DNA of 64,000 nt, taken from contig NZ_WNZW01000011.1 in NCBI RefSeq assembly GCF_009725165.1, forward strand, positions 62,001 to 126,000, given 5' to 3'. A program made the translations under genes and the position numbers. This DNA is from Paenibacillus woosongensis (lineage in GTDB: Bacteria > Bacillota > Bacilli > Paenibacillales > Paenibacillaceae). Below, one piece after another: positions 34,649 through 43,985 of this stretch. Position 1 is the stretch's first letter. Each line of letters begins with the position of its first letter. The notes beneath the pieces are model-generated. The model saw only the letters and a list, made by a program, of their open reading frames with translations. It did no database searches and had not been told where the DNA came from.

Positions 34649-35797
34649 TTACTGAGCGTCCTGCGTACTCCCCTCGGCGGGTTGACCTTCATTACTGAAT
34701 TGTTCTTCCGTCAGGATTATTGGCGCTGCCGCGTCTTCAGCTTCTTTAGCTTCTTCTGCCTCCATCTCAGGACGATCCTCTTCTGAAGTTACGGGTTGTT
34801 CCTCGGCAGCTGCAAAGTTTCCCTCCTCTTGGACAGTCTTTTCGACATCCTGCAGACGATTCTCCTCAGCGGAAGCTTGGATCGCCGATAAGCGCGATTT
34901 CAGAATACGAAGCTCTGCCGTACTGTCCCGTAACTCGGCTTCCAGCGAGCGCTGCGAGGCTTCGTAGCATTGAAGCAGCTCCTGGCTTACCGCATCGCCG
35001 GTTGCTTCTCTGGGCATGGGATAGTAATCTTTCGCCGACCCCAGTTGATTTGTGAGCGAATTCGGGACGTTCTGAACCGCAATCCCGGCATCATATACTT
35101 GTCGCAAGTATTCGATGAGATCGGCTAAGGAAGCAGAGAGCTGGGGTGATAGCGGAGTATCCGAGTCAGAGAACAATTCTAGCTCCTTGAGCAAGCCCAT
35201 CCCGGAGATCCGGGCACAGTTGGCCGGAATATCACTGATTAGCCGGATCATATGGTTCAAGGACGCGGATCCGGACGCAAGTTCATACTTAAGCTCGTGG
35301 AAGGAAGCGGCTGAGCTAGCAAGCCTGTCGTTCATTTCACTAATCTTTACCTGGAGGATGCTTATCTTCAGAGATGTATTCTCCGCAGCAGATTCAAGTT
35401 CAAAGAGACTTAATCGGCTTAAGAGGTCCAGTTCCGGTTCCAGATAGGTAGCGTCTGTTGCAGATGAATTGAGGACAGGTGCAGCCGTATCAGGTGTGTC
35501 CATAGCAGGTTCAAAAAAAGACGAGGGGGTCAAAAGTTGGAGCTGACTTGTGAGAGCGCTTGCATTCCGGAAATGAGCATGCATTTCGGAGAGCCCGTTC
35601 TCGATTACGCCGGGGAATACAGGGCAGGCCTGAACAGTAAAGGCAGTGTCGCTAAAGCTTGAAAACTCGCCATAGGTGGTACCGATTTGACCTGGGAGAT
35701 AAAGTAGAAGCCCGGATAGCAGGAGGAGTGTTTTCAGTAACGGCTTTTGTCGCGGCTTCCTTCGCTTGCAAACCGTGGGAGCCTTAGTGCTGCGCAA
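34649..35797 (-). CDS. TapA-like matrix fibre anchoring/assembly protein
   Basis: A 382-residue secreted protein. The signal segment KTLLLLSGLLLYLPG is followed by TTYGEFSSFSDT and AFTVQAC, which parallel the SipW-type signal and first cysteine of TapA. The rest differs: a long coiled-coil-like helical region (about 120-320) and an acidic Glu/Ala-rich tail. It is first in an operon with sipW and tasA, the position of B. subtilis tapA. TTG 35797 follows AAAGGAGG; an upstream frame to 35857 has no ribosome site. Confidence 0.65.
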   Translation of the reverse strand: MRSTKAPTVCKRRKPRQKPLLKTLLLLSGLLLYLPGQIGTTYGEFSSFSDTAFTVQACPVFPGVIENGLSEMHAHFRNASALTSQLQLLTPSSFFEPAMDTPDTAAPVLNSSATDATYLEPELDLLSRLSLFELESAAENTSLKISILQVKISEMNDRLASSAASFHELKYELASGSASLNHMIRLISDIPANCARISGMGLLKELELFSDSDTPLSPQLSASLADLIEYLRQVYDAGIAVQNVPNSLTNQLGSAKDYYPMPREATGDAVSQELLQCYEASQRSLEAELRDSTAELRILKSRLSAIQASAEENRLQDVEKTVQEEGNFAAAEEQPVTSEEDRPEMEAEEAKEAEDAAAPIILTEEQFSNEGQPAEGSTQDAQ

Positions 35798-35836
35798 AAG
35801 GGTTCCTCCTTTCCGGAAGATGGTTTCGCATCGTTT

Positions 35837-35852
35837 GTTCGTTATTAAGAAC
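35837..35852. promoter_or_regulatory. SinR-like operator, tapA-proximal
   Basis: GTTCGTTATTAAGAAC is a palindrome with GTTC and GAAC ends; the right half reads GTTCTTAA on the other strand, close to the SinR consensus GTTCTYT. It lies 40 bases before the tapA-like start. Confidence 0.55.
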
Positions 35853-35912
35853 AACAATTGAACTCAATATAAACGGTTTAGAGCAAAATATAAACCTGCA
35901 AATACAGCCAAA

Positions 35913-35930
35913 TGTTCTCTATAAAGAACA
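35913..35930. promoter_or_regulatory. SinR operator, palindromic
   Basis: TGTTCTCTATAAAGAACA contains GTTCTCT on one strand and GTTCTTT on the other, both fitting GTTCTYT, the SinR box. It lies between the divergent sinI-like and tapA-like genes and could control both. Confidence 0.8.
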
Positions 35931-36006
35931 TAATTATCATTATTGCTCCATCAAGCTTTTGATATCTTCAAATTTCTGGAATTGATAATTTAGGAGGCGA
36001 TGGGTG

Positions 36007-36207
36007 ATGAACAAGGCCGTGCAGGTTGCGGGATGCGGGGAAGTAGCCGAGCAAGAGTCTGCAGATTGGTTCAAATTGCTCGTGACGGCCAAGGAGGCGG
36101 GAATTCCGATTGAAGTGGTGCGTTCCTTCCTGCAGAGAAAGTCTCCTTCTGCGGCGGAGCAAGCCGCATTCCGCAAATTTATCGGCAGCGGAAGCATTCA
36201 GGAATAA
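36007..36207 (+). CDS. SinI-like anti-repressor
   Basis: A 66-residue protein. The core ADWFKLLVTAKEAGIPIEVV followed by RSFLQRKS aligns with B. subtilis SinI (QEWVELMVEAKEANISPEEI, then RKYLLLNKKS), the helix that binds and dismantles SinR. It has longer tails than SinI. ATG 36007 follows AGGAGG by nine bases. It is divergent from the tapA-like gene and separated from sinR by the whole matrix operon. Confidence 0.82.
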   Translation: MNKAVQVAGCGEVAEQESADWFKLLVTAKEAGIPIEVVRSFLQRKSPSAAEQAAFRKFIGSGSIQE

Positions 36208-36348
36208 GAGGAAGAAACACCGTCTGCCGTGCTGGGAGACTATGTTTTTCGGCGAAATTTGTAGGGTATTCCCGATTCAGGGAGAATGCTTTTGTGATAG
36301 AATAGAGAAAGTCTACACGTACGTGAGCTGGGAAGGAGCGAAGAAATC

Positions 36349-37878
36349 ATGCGCATCAACAATATGCTGCACTTTACCGAGAACCACCGTTATTGCGTAT
36401 ACCGCGACTTCGGCCTCAGCGCTGTCGACGGCAGAATGCTTAGTCTGGTTTATCAGCCGATGGCTGGCGCGTTTGCCATCGGCTTTTACCGCCTGCTTGC
36501 CGAACGCGTCTCTTTGGAGCAGGTCGGATATTCCCCGATCGAGCAGCAGCGGGAGCTGTTTCTTACGCTGGGTCTTGAGCCGAGCGAGAAGGGGCGTAAA
36601 TATTTAATTGAACAGGCATCAAAGCTGGAGGCGGTTGGGCTCCTGCAGACAAGTCGTTTGTACATACCGGAAAGGGATGACTACATTTACGAATACGAGC
36701 TGCAGGCCCCGCTTTCTCCTGCCGATTTTTTCCGTACCCAGCATTTGACCTTGCTGCTCCGCGACAAGATCGGCAAGTTCGCCGTCCTTGCGCTGCGGGA
36801 GCGAATGTTCTGCGAGGAGCCGCCTGAATGGACTGGAATGGCCTACAATAAAGAGAACATTTCAGTGCCTTTCTATGACATATTTGAACTGAACACGCAT
36901 GCGATTGATTACGAGCTGGAACAGGCGATTGCCGAATCTTCCATGTCCAGGCAGCCCGGGGGTTTGCAGGGCGCTGAGGAAGAGGCGATCAATTATGCCG
37001 ACATCATTATCCGTTTTCCGCGGGAATCAGCGAACCGGGCTTTTGTGGAGGGGCTGCGTTTCAATTCCGAAGGAATGGGAATCGCCAATTATGTCGCCCG
37101 CAAATATGAGCTTAGCGTGCAGGACCTATGCCGCCTGCTGGATGAGGATGGCGTATTCGGGCCTGACGGCAGCCTGCTGCTGGAAAGCCTGCAGCATAAA
37201 GCGAATCTTCATTTCAGGCAAGGCAAGCGGCGGAAGGACGAAAGAGAGGTCGCTTATGCCAAGGTCGTAGCTCTGCGCGCCTCCGAAACGGCTGCCGGCG
37301 AAGGGATGCCGGAGGAGGTTGCCGTTCAAATGGAGTATTACGTCGAAGTTCCTCCGCAGTTCCGCAGCAAGTGCGATATTCATCAGTACAATATGATGCT
37401 GCGCAATGAGCCGTATACCCGGCTGCTGAAGACGTTTTTCCCGGGCTCCGTGCCCGATAATCTGCTGGATATTTTCGAGAAAATCGATCTGAACTACAAG
37501 CTGCCCGGCGAAGTCATTAACGTGCTGATCCATTATTTGATGGAATTGCTGACTTCGGGCGGAGAGCAGCGGATCAACCGCAATTTCGTGGATGCGATCG
37601 CTGCAAATATGCTGCTTAAGCGCATCGATTCTTACGAGAAGGCCGTTCAATATATTCGCAATCAAGCGAAGATCCGTAAAGAGAAGAGCAGCGGGGCAGC
37701 GCCCCAGGCCGCGGCGGGAAGAAGCCGTGCTTACGGCAGAACAGGCGCGGCGAAGCCGGACATTCCGATCGTGGAGAGCTCGGCGAACGGGGAGGCAGTA
37801 ACCGAAGAGGAATTTGCTGAGCTGCTCAGAATGGCTGAGCAAATGCAGGCCAGTAAACAAAATAAAGCAAGCAAATAA
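36349..37878 (+). CDS. dnaB: Replication initiation and membrane attachment protein DnaB
   Basis: A 509-residue Firmicute DnaB (not the replicative helicase). The N-terminal winged-helix part begins LHFTENHRYCVYRDFGLS and a DnaB_2-type helical domain occupies about 300-440, ending in a charged, alanine-rich tail. With DnaD and DnaI it loads the replicative helicase at the origin. ATG follows GGAAGGAG. Next gene is dnaI, 48 bases away, the standard pairing. Confidence 0.92.
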   Translation: MRINNMLHFTENHRYCVYRDFGLSAVDGRMLSLVYQPMAGAFAIGFYRLLAERVSLEQVGYSPIEQQRELFLTLGLEPSEKGRKYLIEQASKLEAVGLLQTSRLYIPERDDYIYEYELQAPLSPADFFRTQHLTLLLRDKIGKFAVLALRERMFCEEPPEWTGMAYNKENISVPFYDIFELNTHAIDYELEQAIAESSMSRQPGGLQGAEEEAINYADIIIRFPRESANRAFVEGLRFNSEGMGIANYVARKYELSVQDLCRLLDEDGVFGPDGSLLLESLQHKANLHFRQGKRRKDEREVAYAKVVALRASETAAGEGMPEEVAVQMEYYVEVPPQFRSKCDIHQYNMMLRNEPYTRLLKTFFPGSVPDNLLDIFEKIDLNYKLPGEVINVLIHYLMELLTSGGEQRINRNFVDAIAANMLLKRIDSYEKAVQYIRNQAKIRKEKSSGAAPQAAAGRSRAYGRTGAAKPDIPIVESSANGEAVTEEEFAELLRMAEQMQASKQNKASK

Positions 37879-37926
37879 GGAAGTATGGATTAAGAAGCAC
37901 GTCATAAGGAAGGTGAATGTTAGCTT

Positions 37927-38880
37927 ATGGAATCACTCGGAGAACTGCTGACGCAGATGAAAAGCCCGGTGCTGCGCCGGCGTTCGGAGGAATTGACGGC
38001 GAAGCTGATGAGCGATCCGCTGGTGCTGGAGCTAAGAGCTCGTTATCCTGAGCTGAGGGACGAGCAGCTTACGCTAAATATGGCCAAGCTCTACCAATAT
38101 GTGCGAAGTTCGCGTCACTGTGACAGCTGTCCGGGACTTGATCGCTGCCCGAATGATTTTCCCGGCCATTATACGAAGCTAACGGTTGATTCGCTCCACG
38201 GGGATGCTGCGATCAGCGACCGGCAAGTGCCCTGCAACCTGCAGATCCAGCGGGAACGGGAGCTCGCCATCAAGAAACGGATCCATAGCTTCTACGTAGA
38301 TGAGCGGGCGCTGGAGGAAGGCTATAGCGAAGTAGAGATCATGACCAAGGATTTGGATCGGGCACCAGCGGTGGGCCGGGTATTCCAATACATCAATGAG
38401 GTGAAGGAGAACGGATTATCGCCTCGGGGGTTGTATTTGGAAGGCCATTTTGGGACAGGCAAGACATTCCTGATGTGTTATCTGCTGCATGAACTGGCCA
38501 AAGCGGGATATTCCGGGGTTATCGTCTATATGCCGGAATTCGTTGAAGATTTGAAGTCGATGTTCCAGGACAGCCAGAAACTGAAGGAAACCGTGGAAGT
38601 GATGAAGCAGGCTGACCTGCTCATTTTCGATGATATCGGCGCTGAGAATTTGAATCCCTGGGTCCGCGATCATGTGATGGGTTCGATTCTGAATTTCCGC
38701 ATGAACCGGAAGCCGACCTTCTATACGTCGAATTACTCGCTCGGCGGTCTCGAGAAGCACCTTAGCTTTACGAGCAAGGAAGGGGAAGAACTTCATAAGG
38801 GACAACGTCTTATGGATCGTATCGCACCGTTCGTGGAGGTAGTTCCGGTTCGCGGCGTGAACAAGCGGGGACAGAAATAA
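37927..38880 (+). CDS. dnaI: Primosomal helicase loader DnaI
   Basis: A 317-residue AAA+ helicase loader. The N-terminal domain carries a zinc site (His64, Cys65, Cys68, Cys74 and a later Cys103). Walker A is GHFGTGKT at 173-180 and Walker B LLIFDDIG at 231-238. It delivers the replicative helicase together with DnaB. ATG follows GGAAGGTG. Confidence 0.95.
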   Translation: MESLGELLTQMKSPVLRRRSEELTAKLMSDPLVLELRARYPELRDEQLTLNMAKLYQYVRSSRHCDSCPGLDRCPNDFPGHYTKLTVDSLHGDAAISDRQVPCNLQIQRERELAIKKRIHSFYVDERALEEGYSEVEIMTKDLDRAPAVGRVFQYINEVKENGLSPRGLYLEGHFGTGKTFLMCYLLHELAKAGYSGVIVYMPEFVEDLKSMFQDSQKLKETVEVMKQADLLIFDDIGAENLNPWVRDHVMGSILNFRMNRKPTFYTSNYSLGGLEKHLSFTSKEGEELHKGQRLMDRIAPFVEVVPVRGVNKRGQK

Positions 38881-38892
38881 GAAATATCAGGA

Positions 38893-38938
38893 CAAAAAAA
38901 TAGCAGGCCGGAGCTGTACGCTCGGTCTGCTATTCTTC
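38893..38938. terminator. Terminator of dnaB-dnaI
   Basis: AATAGCAGGCCGGAGC pairs imperfectly with GCTCGGTCTGCTATT around TGTAC, with A's before and TCTT after; it may serve both strands. Confidence 0.8.
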
Positions 38939-39009
38939 ATGCTGCAAAGGGTTCCTTATGTATAAGCTTGCCTAGGAGACCCGTGCTGCCGTTGATGATT
39001 CGCTCATCA

Positions 39010-39165
39010 TTAGCTGGCTAGAAACTTAAAAATGACCATGCCGAAGAAAATAACGACCATGACCGTCAGCATGCCAAAAAAGCCATTCATCAGGTCAAAC
39101 AAATCGTTACGCGGTTCTTCGTTAATGTGCTCCCGCGGGTCATTTACGTGCGTATTTGCGTCCAT
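39010..39165 (-). CDS. YqzM-like small membrane protein
   Basis: A 51-residue protein with an N-terminal hydrophilic stretch, then RNDLFDLMNGF and one membrane helix ending KFLAS. This lines up with YqzM of B. subtilis as I remember it (RND-x2-D-x3-GF ... KF-x2-S). ATG 39165 follows GAGGAGG. Function unknown. Confidence 0.6.
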   Translation of the reverse strand: MDANTHVNDPREHINEEPRNDLFDLMNGFFGMLTVMVVIFFGMVIFKFLAS

Positions 39166-39290
39166 GGCGATGGGGCCTCCTCGAAAAATAATATTTATCA
39201 ATGAAATACGTCATAGACAAAACGGTTTTGGGTTATTATTAGTATAACCAAACGTTCAACGATTTGTAAAGAACAAGCAGGGAGTACGAT

Positions 39291-39320
39291 TTTTCATTTG
39301 CTATATATTTGTGGTATACT
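39291..39320 (+). promoter_or_regulatory. Candidate promoter of trxA
   Basis: TTTTCA, an 18-base spacer and TATACT at 39315-39320, about 100 bases before the trxA start. Confidence 0.5.
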
Positions 39321-39422
39321 TTGAATGACGCTAATTTTTAGCGGCATTATTCAATATGTATGACACAAACCATGTTTAATGAACATGTTATACATGCCCT
39401 TAACATGAAGGAGGAGATTTAT

Positions 39423-39740
39423 ATGGCAATCGTTAACGTATCCGATCAAACTTTCAATAATGAAGTGGAAAGCACAGGAACCGTTCTGGTTGATTTCTGG
39501 GCTCCATGGTGCGGTCCTTGCAAAATGATCGCTCCTATTCTGGAAGATCTGGCAGCTGAAGTAGGCGATTCTGTCAAGATCGCTAAAGTCAATGTTGACG
39601 ATAATCCAGAATCGGCTTCCCGCTTTGGCGTGATGAGCATTCCGACGCTTATCCTCTTCAAGGACGGACAACCGGTCGATAAAGTGGTCGGTTTGAACTC
39701 GAAAGACGCTCTGAAGAGCCTTATCGCTAAGCATCAGTAA
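39423..39740 (+). CDS. trxA: Thioredoxin
   Basis: A 105-residue classical thioredoxin with WCGPC (Cys30 and Cys33) and the cis-proline loop SIPTL. It is the general cytosolic thiol reductant. ATG 39423 follows AAGGAGG at the right distance; the frame extends upstream without a ribosome site. Next to uvrC, a common neighbour in Bacillales. Confidence 0.97.
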   Translation: MAIVNVSDQTFNNEVESTGTVLVDFWAPWCGPCKMIAPILEDLAAEVGDSVKIAKVNVDDNPESASRFGVMSIPTLILFKDGQPVDKVVGLNSKDALKSLIAKHQ

Positions 39741-39767
39741 GCTTTGGTGCAGGGATCGTGCTTTTTC

Positions 39768-39796
39768 ACGCCTCCGGAATCTCCGGGGGCGTTTTC
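39768..39796 (+). terminator. Terminator of trxA
   Basis: ACGCCTCCGGA pairs with TCCGGGGGCGT (ending 39792) and is followed by TTTTCT. Confidence 0.8.
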
Positions 39797-39838
39797 TATG
39801 TTATACCTTAGTGTAGTATCATGGGGAGAGGGGGGAAC

Positions 39839-41740
39839 ATGGGTATGGATGAACCGGTTAGAGGTCTTCAGGAATTAGATCAGGATAAAGAGAAGGCGCT
39901 GGAAAACATTCGCCACAAGCTGGCGCTGCTGCCAGACTTGCCCGGCTGCTATTTAATGAAGAACAGCAAGGGAACGATCATTTACGTGGGCAAAGCCAAG
40001 GTGCTTAAGAACCGAGTGCGGTCTTATTTTACAGGCAGCCATGACGGTAAAACCCAGCGGCTTGTCTCAGAAATCCGTGATTTTGAATATATCGTAACGG
40101 CCAGCAACATGGAAGCGTTGATTTTGGAATGTAATTTGATCAAACAGCATCATCCGCGTTATAACGTTCTGCTTAAGGATGACAAGACGTTTCCTTATTT
40201 GAAGATCACCAATGAACCTCACCCAAGGCTGGAGGTTACCCGGCGGGTGCTTAAGGATAAAGCAAAGTATTTCGGTCCTTATCCGAACGCATATGCGGCC
40301 CAACAGACGAAGAAGCTGCTGGACCGCATGTACCCGCTGCGCAAGTGTAACGTGATGCCTAAAGAGGTCTGCTTGTATTACCACATCGGCCAATGCATGG
40401 CGCCGTGCGTGGAGGAGGTGCCGCAGGAGAAATACGATGAAATTACGCAGGAAATCCAATCATTCCTGAGCGGTGGCCATGAAGAGATCAAAAAAGAGCT
40501 GCAGCGCAAAATGCAGGAAGCGGCCGAGGAGTTGTATTTCGAACGGGCCAAAGAGCTGCGCGACCAAATCATGAGCATCGATGCGCTGATGGAGAAGCAG
40601 AAAATTACGATGGCCGACGCCAAAGACCGCGACGTGTTCGGTTATGCTGTCGATAAAGGCTGGATGTGTGTGCAAATCTTATATATGCGCCAGGGAAAAA
40701 TGATCGAACGGCATGCCTCGGCATTTCCTTTCTACGGCGAGGCTTACCAGGATTTTCTATCGTTTATAACGCAATATTATAGCGATAACCCGGCATTGCC
40801 CCAGGAGATCCTGCTTCCGGCGGAACCAGCCGGCAGTGAAACGGGAGAGGCCGGTTCAGAGGCGGAGGCCAAGGAAGGCGCGGACGCAATCAGCGGTGCG
40901 GCGGAGCTGCAGCAGTGGCTTGGCGTCAAGACGCTGGTGCCGCAGCGGGGGCTGAAGCGGCAAATGATCTCCATGGCCGAGGAGAATGCGCGGGTGTCCC
41001 TGGAGGAGAAGTTCCGGCTCATAGAGCGGAACGAGGAGCGCACCTCGAAGGCAGCTGAAAATTTAGGCGCTGCGATCGGATTAGAGTCGCTGTCGCGGAT
41101 CGAGGCGTTCGACAACTCGAACATTCAAGGGACGAACCCGGTATCTGCCATGGTCGTATTCATTGATGGGAAGCCGGCGAAAAAAGAGTACCGGAAATAC
41201 AAAGTCCGGACCGTAGAGGGCCCGGACGATTACGAGACGATGCGGGAAGTAATTCGCCGCCGCTATGAGCGGGTGCTCAAAGAGAATTTGCCGCGGCCGG
41301 ACCTGATCGTCGTGGACGGCGGGAAGGGCCAAATCTCGGCAGCGGTTGACGTGCTGGAGAACGAGCTGGGCTTGTTCATTCCTGTGTGCGGACTCGTCAA
41401 GGATGATAAGCACAGAACCGCCCAGCTCATGGTGGGAGATCCGCCGGAGCCGGTGCATCTGCCTCGTGACAGTCAGGAGTTCTATCTCCTGCAGCGCATT
41501 CAGGAGGAGGTTCACCGCTTCGCGATTACGTTCCACCGCGAGCAGCGGGCCAAATCGATGGTGGCTTCGCGGCTGGACGCGATCCCGGGGATCGGAGAGA
41601 AGCGGCGCAAGCTGCTGCTGAAGCATTTCGGTTCGCTCAAAAAAATAAAAGAGGCCTCTGTCGAAGACTTTCGGCCTCTTTCGATCGGCGACAAGCTCGC
41701 CAATCAGATTATAAATGCCCTTCGGGATGAGGAGTCGTAA
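39839..41740 (+). CDS. uvrC: Excinuclease ABC subunit C
   Basis: A 633-residue UvrC. Order of domains: GIY-YIG nuclease ([17 protein letters not shown]), Cys-rich region ([21 protein letters not shown], key C-x7-C-x7-C-x3-C), UVR helical hairpin, RNase H-like nuclease ([10 protein letters not shown]) and C-terminal helix-hairpin-helix (IPGIGEKRR). It makes both cuts in nucleotide excision repair. A 40-residue Gly/Ala/Glu-rich insert lies near residue 340. The start at 39839 follows AGAGGGGGG. The 3' end overlaps the next gene by 32 bases and contains that gene's terminator. Confidence 0.96.
   Translation: MGMDEPVRGLQELDQDKEKALENIRHKLALLPDLPGCYLMKNSKGTIIYVGKAKVLKNRVRSYFTGSHDGKTQRLVSEIRDFEYIVTASNMEALILECNLIKQHHPRYNVLLKDDKTFPYLKITNEPHPRLEVTRRVLKDKAKYFGPYPNAYAAQQTKKLLDRMYPLRKCNVMPKEVCLYYHIGQCMAPCVEEVPQEKYDEITQEIQSFLSGGHEEIKKELQRKMQEAAEELYFERAKELRDQIMSIDALMEKQKITMADAKDRDVFGYAVDKGWMCVQILYMRQGKMIERHASAFPFYGEAYQDFLSFITQYYSDNPALPQEILLPAEPAGSETGEAGSEAEAKEGADAISGAAELQQWLGVKTLVPQRGLKRQMISMAEENARVSLEEKFRLIERNEERTSKAAENLGAAIGLESLSRIEAFDNSNIQGTNPVSAMVVFIDGKPAKKEYRKYKVRTVEGPDDYETMREVIRRRYERVLKENLPRPDLIVVDGGKGQISAAVDVLENELGLFIPVCGLVKDDKHRTAQLMVGDPPEPVHLPRDSQEFYLLQRIQEEVHRFAITFHREQRAKSMVASRLDAIPGIGEKRRKLLLKHFGSLKKIKEASVEDFRPLSIGDKLANQIINALRDEES
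41639..41681 (-). terminator. Terminator of the CAAX protease gene inside uvrC
   Basis: On the minus strand AAAGAGGCC pairs with GGCCTCTTT (plus-strand 41648-41656 and 41673-41681) and is followed by TATTTTTTT from the A run at 41639-41645. It lies within the uvrC reading frame. Confidence 0.8.
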
Positions 41741-43433
41741 ACTGCGGCTCCTCTTCTTTGCGTTGTATCGGCGGAATGCTCTCCGTCCGGCCCGGCGGGT
41801 TGAACAAATATATAACATAGGCTACGATCGCCGGCAGAGCGATGTAAACGATCCCTGCGGTCCAGTTCAGCACCCCGCCCATGAGCATGAGGCTGAGCGA
41901 CATGAGGATGCTGTTAAAGATGACATGCGTGAACATGGCGGTAATATAGCCGTAACGCAGAAAAACAAAGCTGAACAACAGCCCTACAATCGTCAATTCA
42001 ATCGGGCGCGAATAGACGGGGTAAATCGGATACAAGGAATGTCCGAACGACCAAATCATCGATGAGATCAAGCTGGCTACGAACGTGCTGCGGAATATTT
42101 TCTTCAGCATCGGGATGCCGAACAAGCGATAGACGGCTTCCTCGCCGATCCCTGCTACCCAGGCGAGCAAGGGGAACAGGACAGGATAGAGCATGTTGTA
42201 GGCCGACTGGGTGGCATCGGTCGTTGACCAGGTGCCGATCGTGTGTCTAAGAACAAAGAAGATGACCGATTGCGCCCCGAGCAGGATCAAAGCCCACAAA
42301 TAGGCGCTTTGCATCGAGAACAGGACATGCTGCCCGTATCCTGGCTCCTTGGCTCTGGCCCATAAATTAAGCCCCTGCTTACGCCAGAGTCCGTCTCCTC
42401 CGATCAGGGAGAAGTAAATGGAGGCTGATATTATCAAAGTGAGTGCGCCCTGCACGATGAAGCCGAGGATCAGGACCTCTGTTCCGAGTCCGTCCTTCTC
42501 CAGCATCGGAAGCATATTAACCGCTCCGACCATCGTAAAAACAAAGTAAGCAGTGGACAGAACCAGGCCGCGCAGAAAAGAAGAGAACGGTCTGGTCTTC
42601 ACGCTGTAGATGATCGCCAGAATGCCGAGCACGAAGGTGAATAGGGCGTAGCCAACCCAGGTGAACCAGTTGGCCAGCTTCTTTTGGCCTTTTACATAGT
42701 CCAGATGAGCGGCAGGAGGATCGAAATATGCTTCCATGGAGGACACGGTTCCGTCTTGGAAGCGAAATTCGATCAGCCCGCGGGATTGACCGGCTTCATT
42801 GCCCAGGATTTCGTAGATCAGACCTGATTCGTATTCGGCCCTCTCGATCTTCAGTTGAGCAGGATCGAAGTTAAATACTTTAAGATATGGAGCAGCCAGG
42901 CTTTCTTTGTCCTCGGGCGTCAAGTCTCCCTCTGTGACCTGCAGCCCCCTGCCGCCCAGGATGCCTTGCTTCTGGAGCAGTTCCCTGGTGGCGTTGCTGT
43001 AGGTTTCAATGCGTTCGAATCCGGCCACTCTGCCGCCATACATGTTAACGTCCACGGTTAAGGCGCTAAGGATGCCGTCTGGCTGCTCGAAGCGAACGCG
43101 AAATATCTCGAGCGGAAACTGTTCATCGTAATTTTGCATATAAGTTTTCATCAGGCCCTCTCGGGTTAAGTAACCATATATGTCCGATCGAGATTCGTAT
43201 GTAACCAAAGCATCGTCCAATGTTACAGGCAGCTCCAGTGTCGAAGCGGCGAACCCGGCAGCGATTTCCTTCGCCTGCTGCTTTGTGATCGTCTTCTGAA
43301 TTTGCTGCAATGAATCCGGCGTGGCCATCGGCAGAACCTGCAAGGCCAGAAAAATGAGGAAACCTACGGCGGCCAGCACCCGAAGCGTGGTGCGCTTCGG
43401 CGTTCGCCCTGGGGACGAAAAGTTGGATAACAT
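41709..43433 (-). CDS. CPBP family (CAAX-type) intramembrane protease
   Basis: A 574-residue membrane protein. An N-terminal anchor and an extracellular domain of about 230 residues precede eight or so membrane segments. These hold the CPBP motifs: GEEAVYR (Glu-Glu-x3-Arg), the later FGHSLY and HVIFNS. Such glutamate proteases process or modify membrane proteins. ATG follows AAAGGGG. Converges on uvrC with a 32-base overlap. Confidence 0.88.
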   Translation of the reverse strand: MLSNFSSPGRTPKRTTLRVLAAVGFLIFLALQVLPMATPDSLQQIQKTITKQQAKEIAAGFAASTLELPVTLDDALVTYESRSDIYGYLTREGLMKTYMQNYDEQFPLEIFRVRFEQPDGILSALTVDVNMYGGRVAGFERIETYSNATRELLQKQGILGGRGLQVTEGDLTPEDKESLAAPYLKVFNFDPAQLKIERAEYESGLIYEILGNEAGQSRGLIEFRFQDGTVSSMEAYFDPPAAHLDYVKGQKKLANWFTWVGYALFTFVLGILAIIYSVKTRPFSSFLRGLVLSTAYFVFTMVGAVNMLPMLEKDGLGTEVLILGFIVQGALTLIISASIYFSLIGGDGLWRKQGLNLWARAKEPGYGQHVLFSMQSAYLWALILLGAQSVIFFVLRHTIGTWSTTDATQSAYNMLYPVLFPLLAWVAGIGEEAVYRLFGIPMLKKIFRSTFVASLISSMIWSFGHSLYPIYPVYSRPIELTIVGLLFSFVFLRYGYITAMFTHVIFNSILMSLSLMLMGGVLNWTAGIVYIALPAIVAYVIYLFNPPGRTESIPPIQRKEEEPQFTTPHPEGHL

Positions 43434-43636
43434 TCAAAAACCCCTTTGCTCTAGTGTAGATGGATATCATTGTAAAGATATCATAAGCATGGAGCAATCG
43501 CCAGAATCGAACGAGCCAAGCGCAGAAAAGAGGCAATAATTCCGCAAAAATACAGCATCGCTCAGAGAATGAAGGATGGCAAGCTCCGTTTCAGGCAGCA
43601 AAGGTGATTTTCATGGTATTTCGGGTAAATCAAGCT

Positions 43637-43665
43637 TTGTGGTGGACGTTAATTAAGCTTATAAT
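43637..43665 (+). promoter_or_regulatory. Promoter of the ktr operon
   Basis: TTGTGG, a 17-base spacer and a consensus TATAAT at 43660-43665, just upstream of the riboswitch. Confidence 0.75.
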
Positions 43666-43714
43666 CCAATTCATAGAGATGGAATGAAAATGTGAAATGA
43701 AAGAATTGAAAAGA

Positions 43715-43878
43715 ATATCGGCCGAATTTCCAATGGAAAACGGGGGAACCAATTTTTTGGGGTGAATTTCTCAGGCCCTGCACGGACGGGAAAGTCCGGC
43801 GCAGGAGGCGAATAGGGCTGCTCTGCAGGCCCGAACCCGTCAGCTAACCTCGTAGGCGTACTGCAGCAGGAACCATTA
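43715..43878 (+). ncRNA. c-di-AMP riboswitch (ydaO/yuaA)
   Basis: The conserved blocks of the ydaO motif are present: CGGGGGAACCAA then TTGGGGTGAA near 43741-43766, and CCGAACCCGTCAGCTAACC then CGTAGGCG at 43831-43858. Binding of c-di-AMP stops expression of potassium uptake genes, and ktrB-ktrA follow directly. A G+C-rich variable helix occupies about 43775-43825. End points are approximate. Confidence 0.93.
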
Positions 43879-43886
43879 CCGAAAGG

Positions 43887-43911
43887 GCTCTGGATTTCCA
43901 GTGCTTTTTTC
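43887..43911 (+). terminator. Expression-platform terminator of the ydaO riboswitch
   Basis: GCTCTGG pairs with CCAGTGC, with one mismatch, around ATTT, followed by TTTTTTCTTTT. Confidence 0.8.
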
Positions 43912-43985
43912 TTTTGCCAAAGTGTCCATAATAAAGGGATATAAATGTTGAGAAACGCAGATCAAGGAAAGAGGAGGCGAGCACG

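Noticed and set aside
35115..35447. 110-codon plus-strand frame opposite the tapA-like gene
   Set aside because: It is a Ser/Leu-rich shadow of the coiled-coil codons on the minus strand, with no start signal.
43741..43920. RNase P-like or other structural RNA
   Set aside because: The G+C-rich structured RNA first suggested this, but the conserved blocks match the ydaO c-di-AMP riboswitch and the downstream genes are ktrBA.
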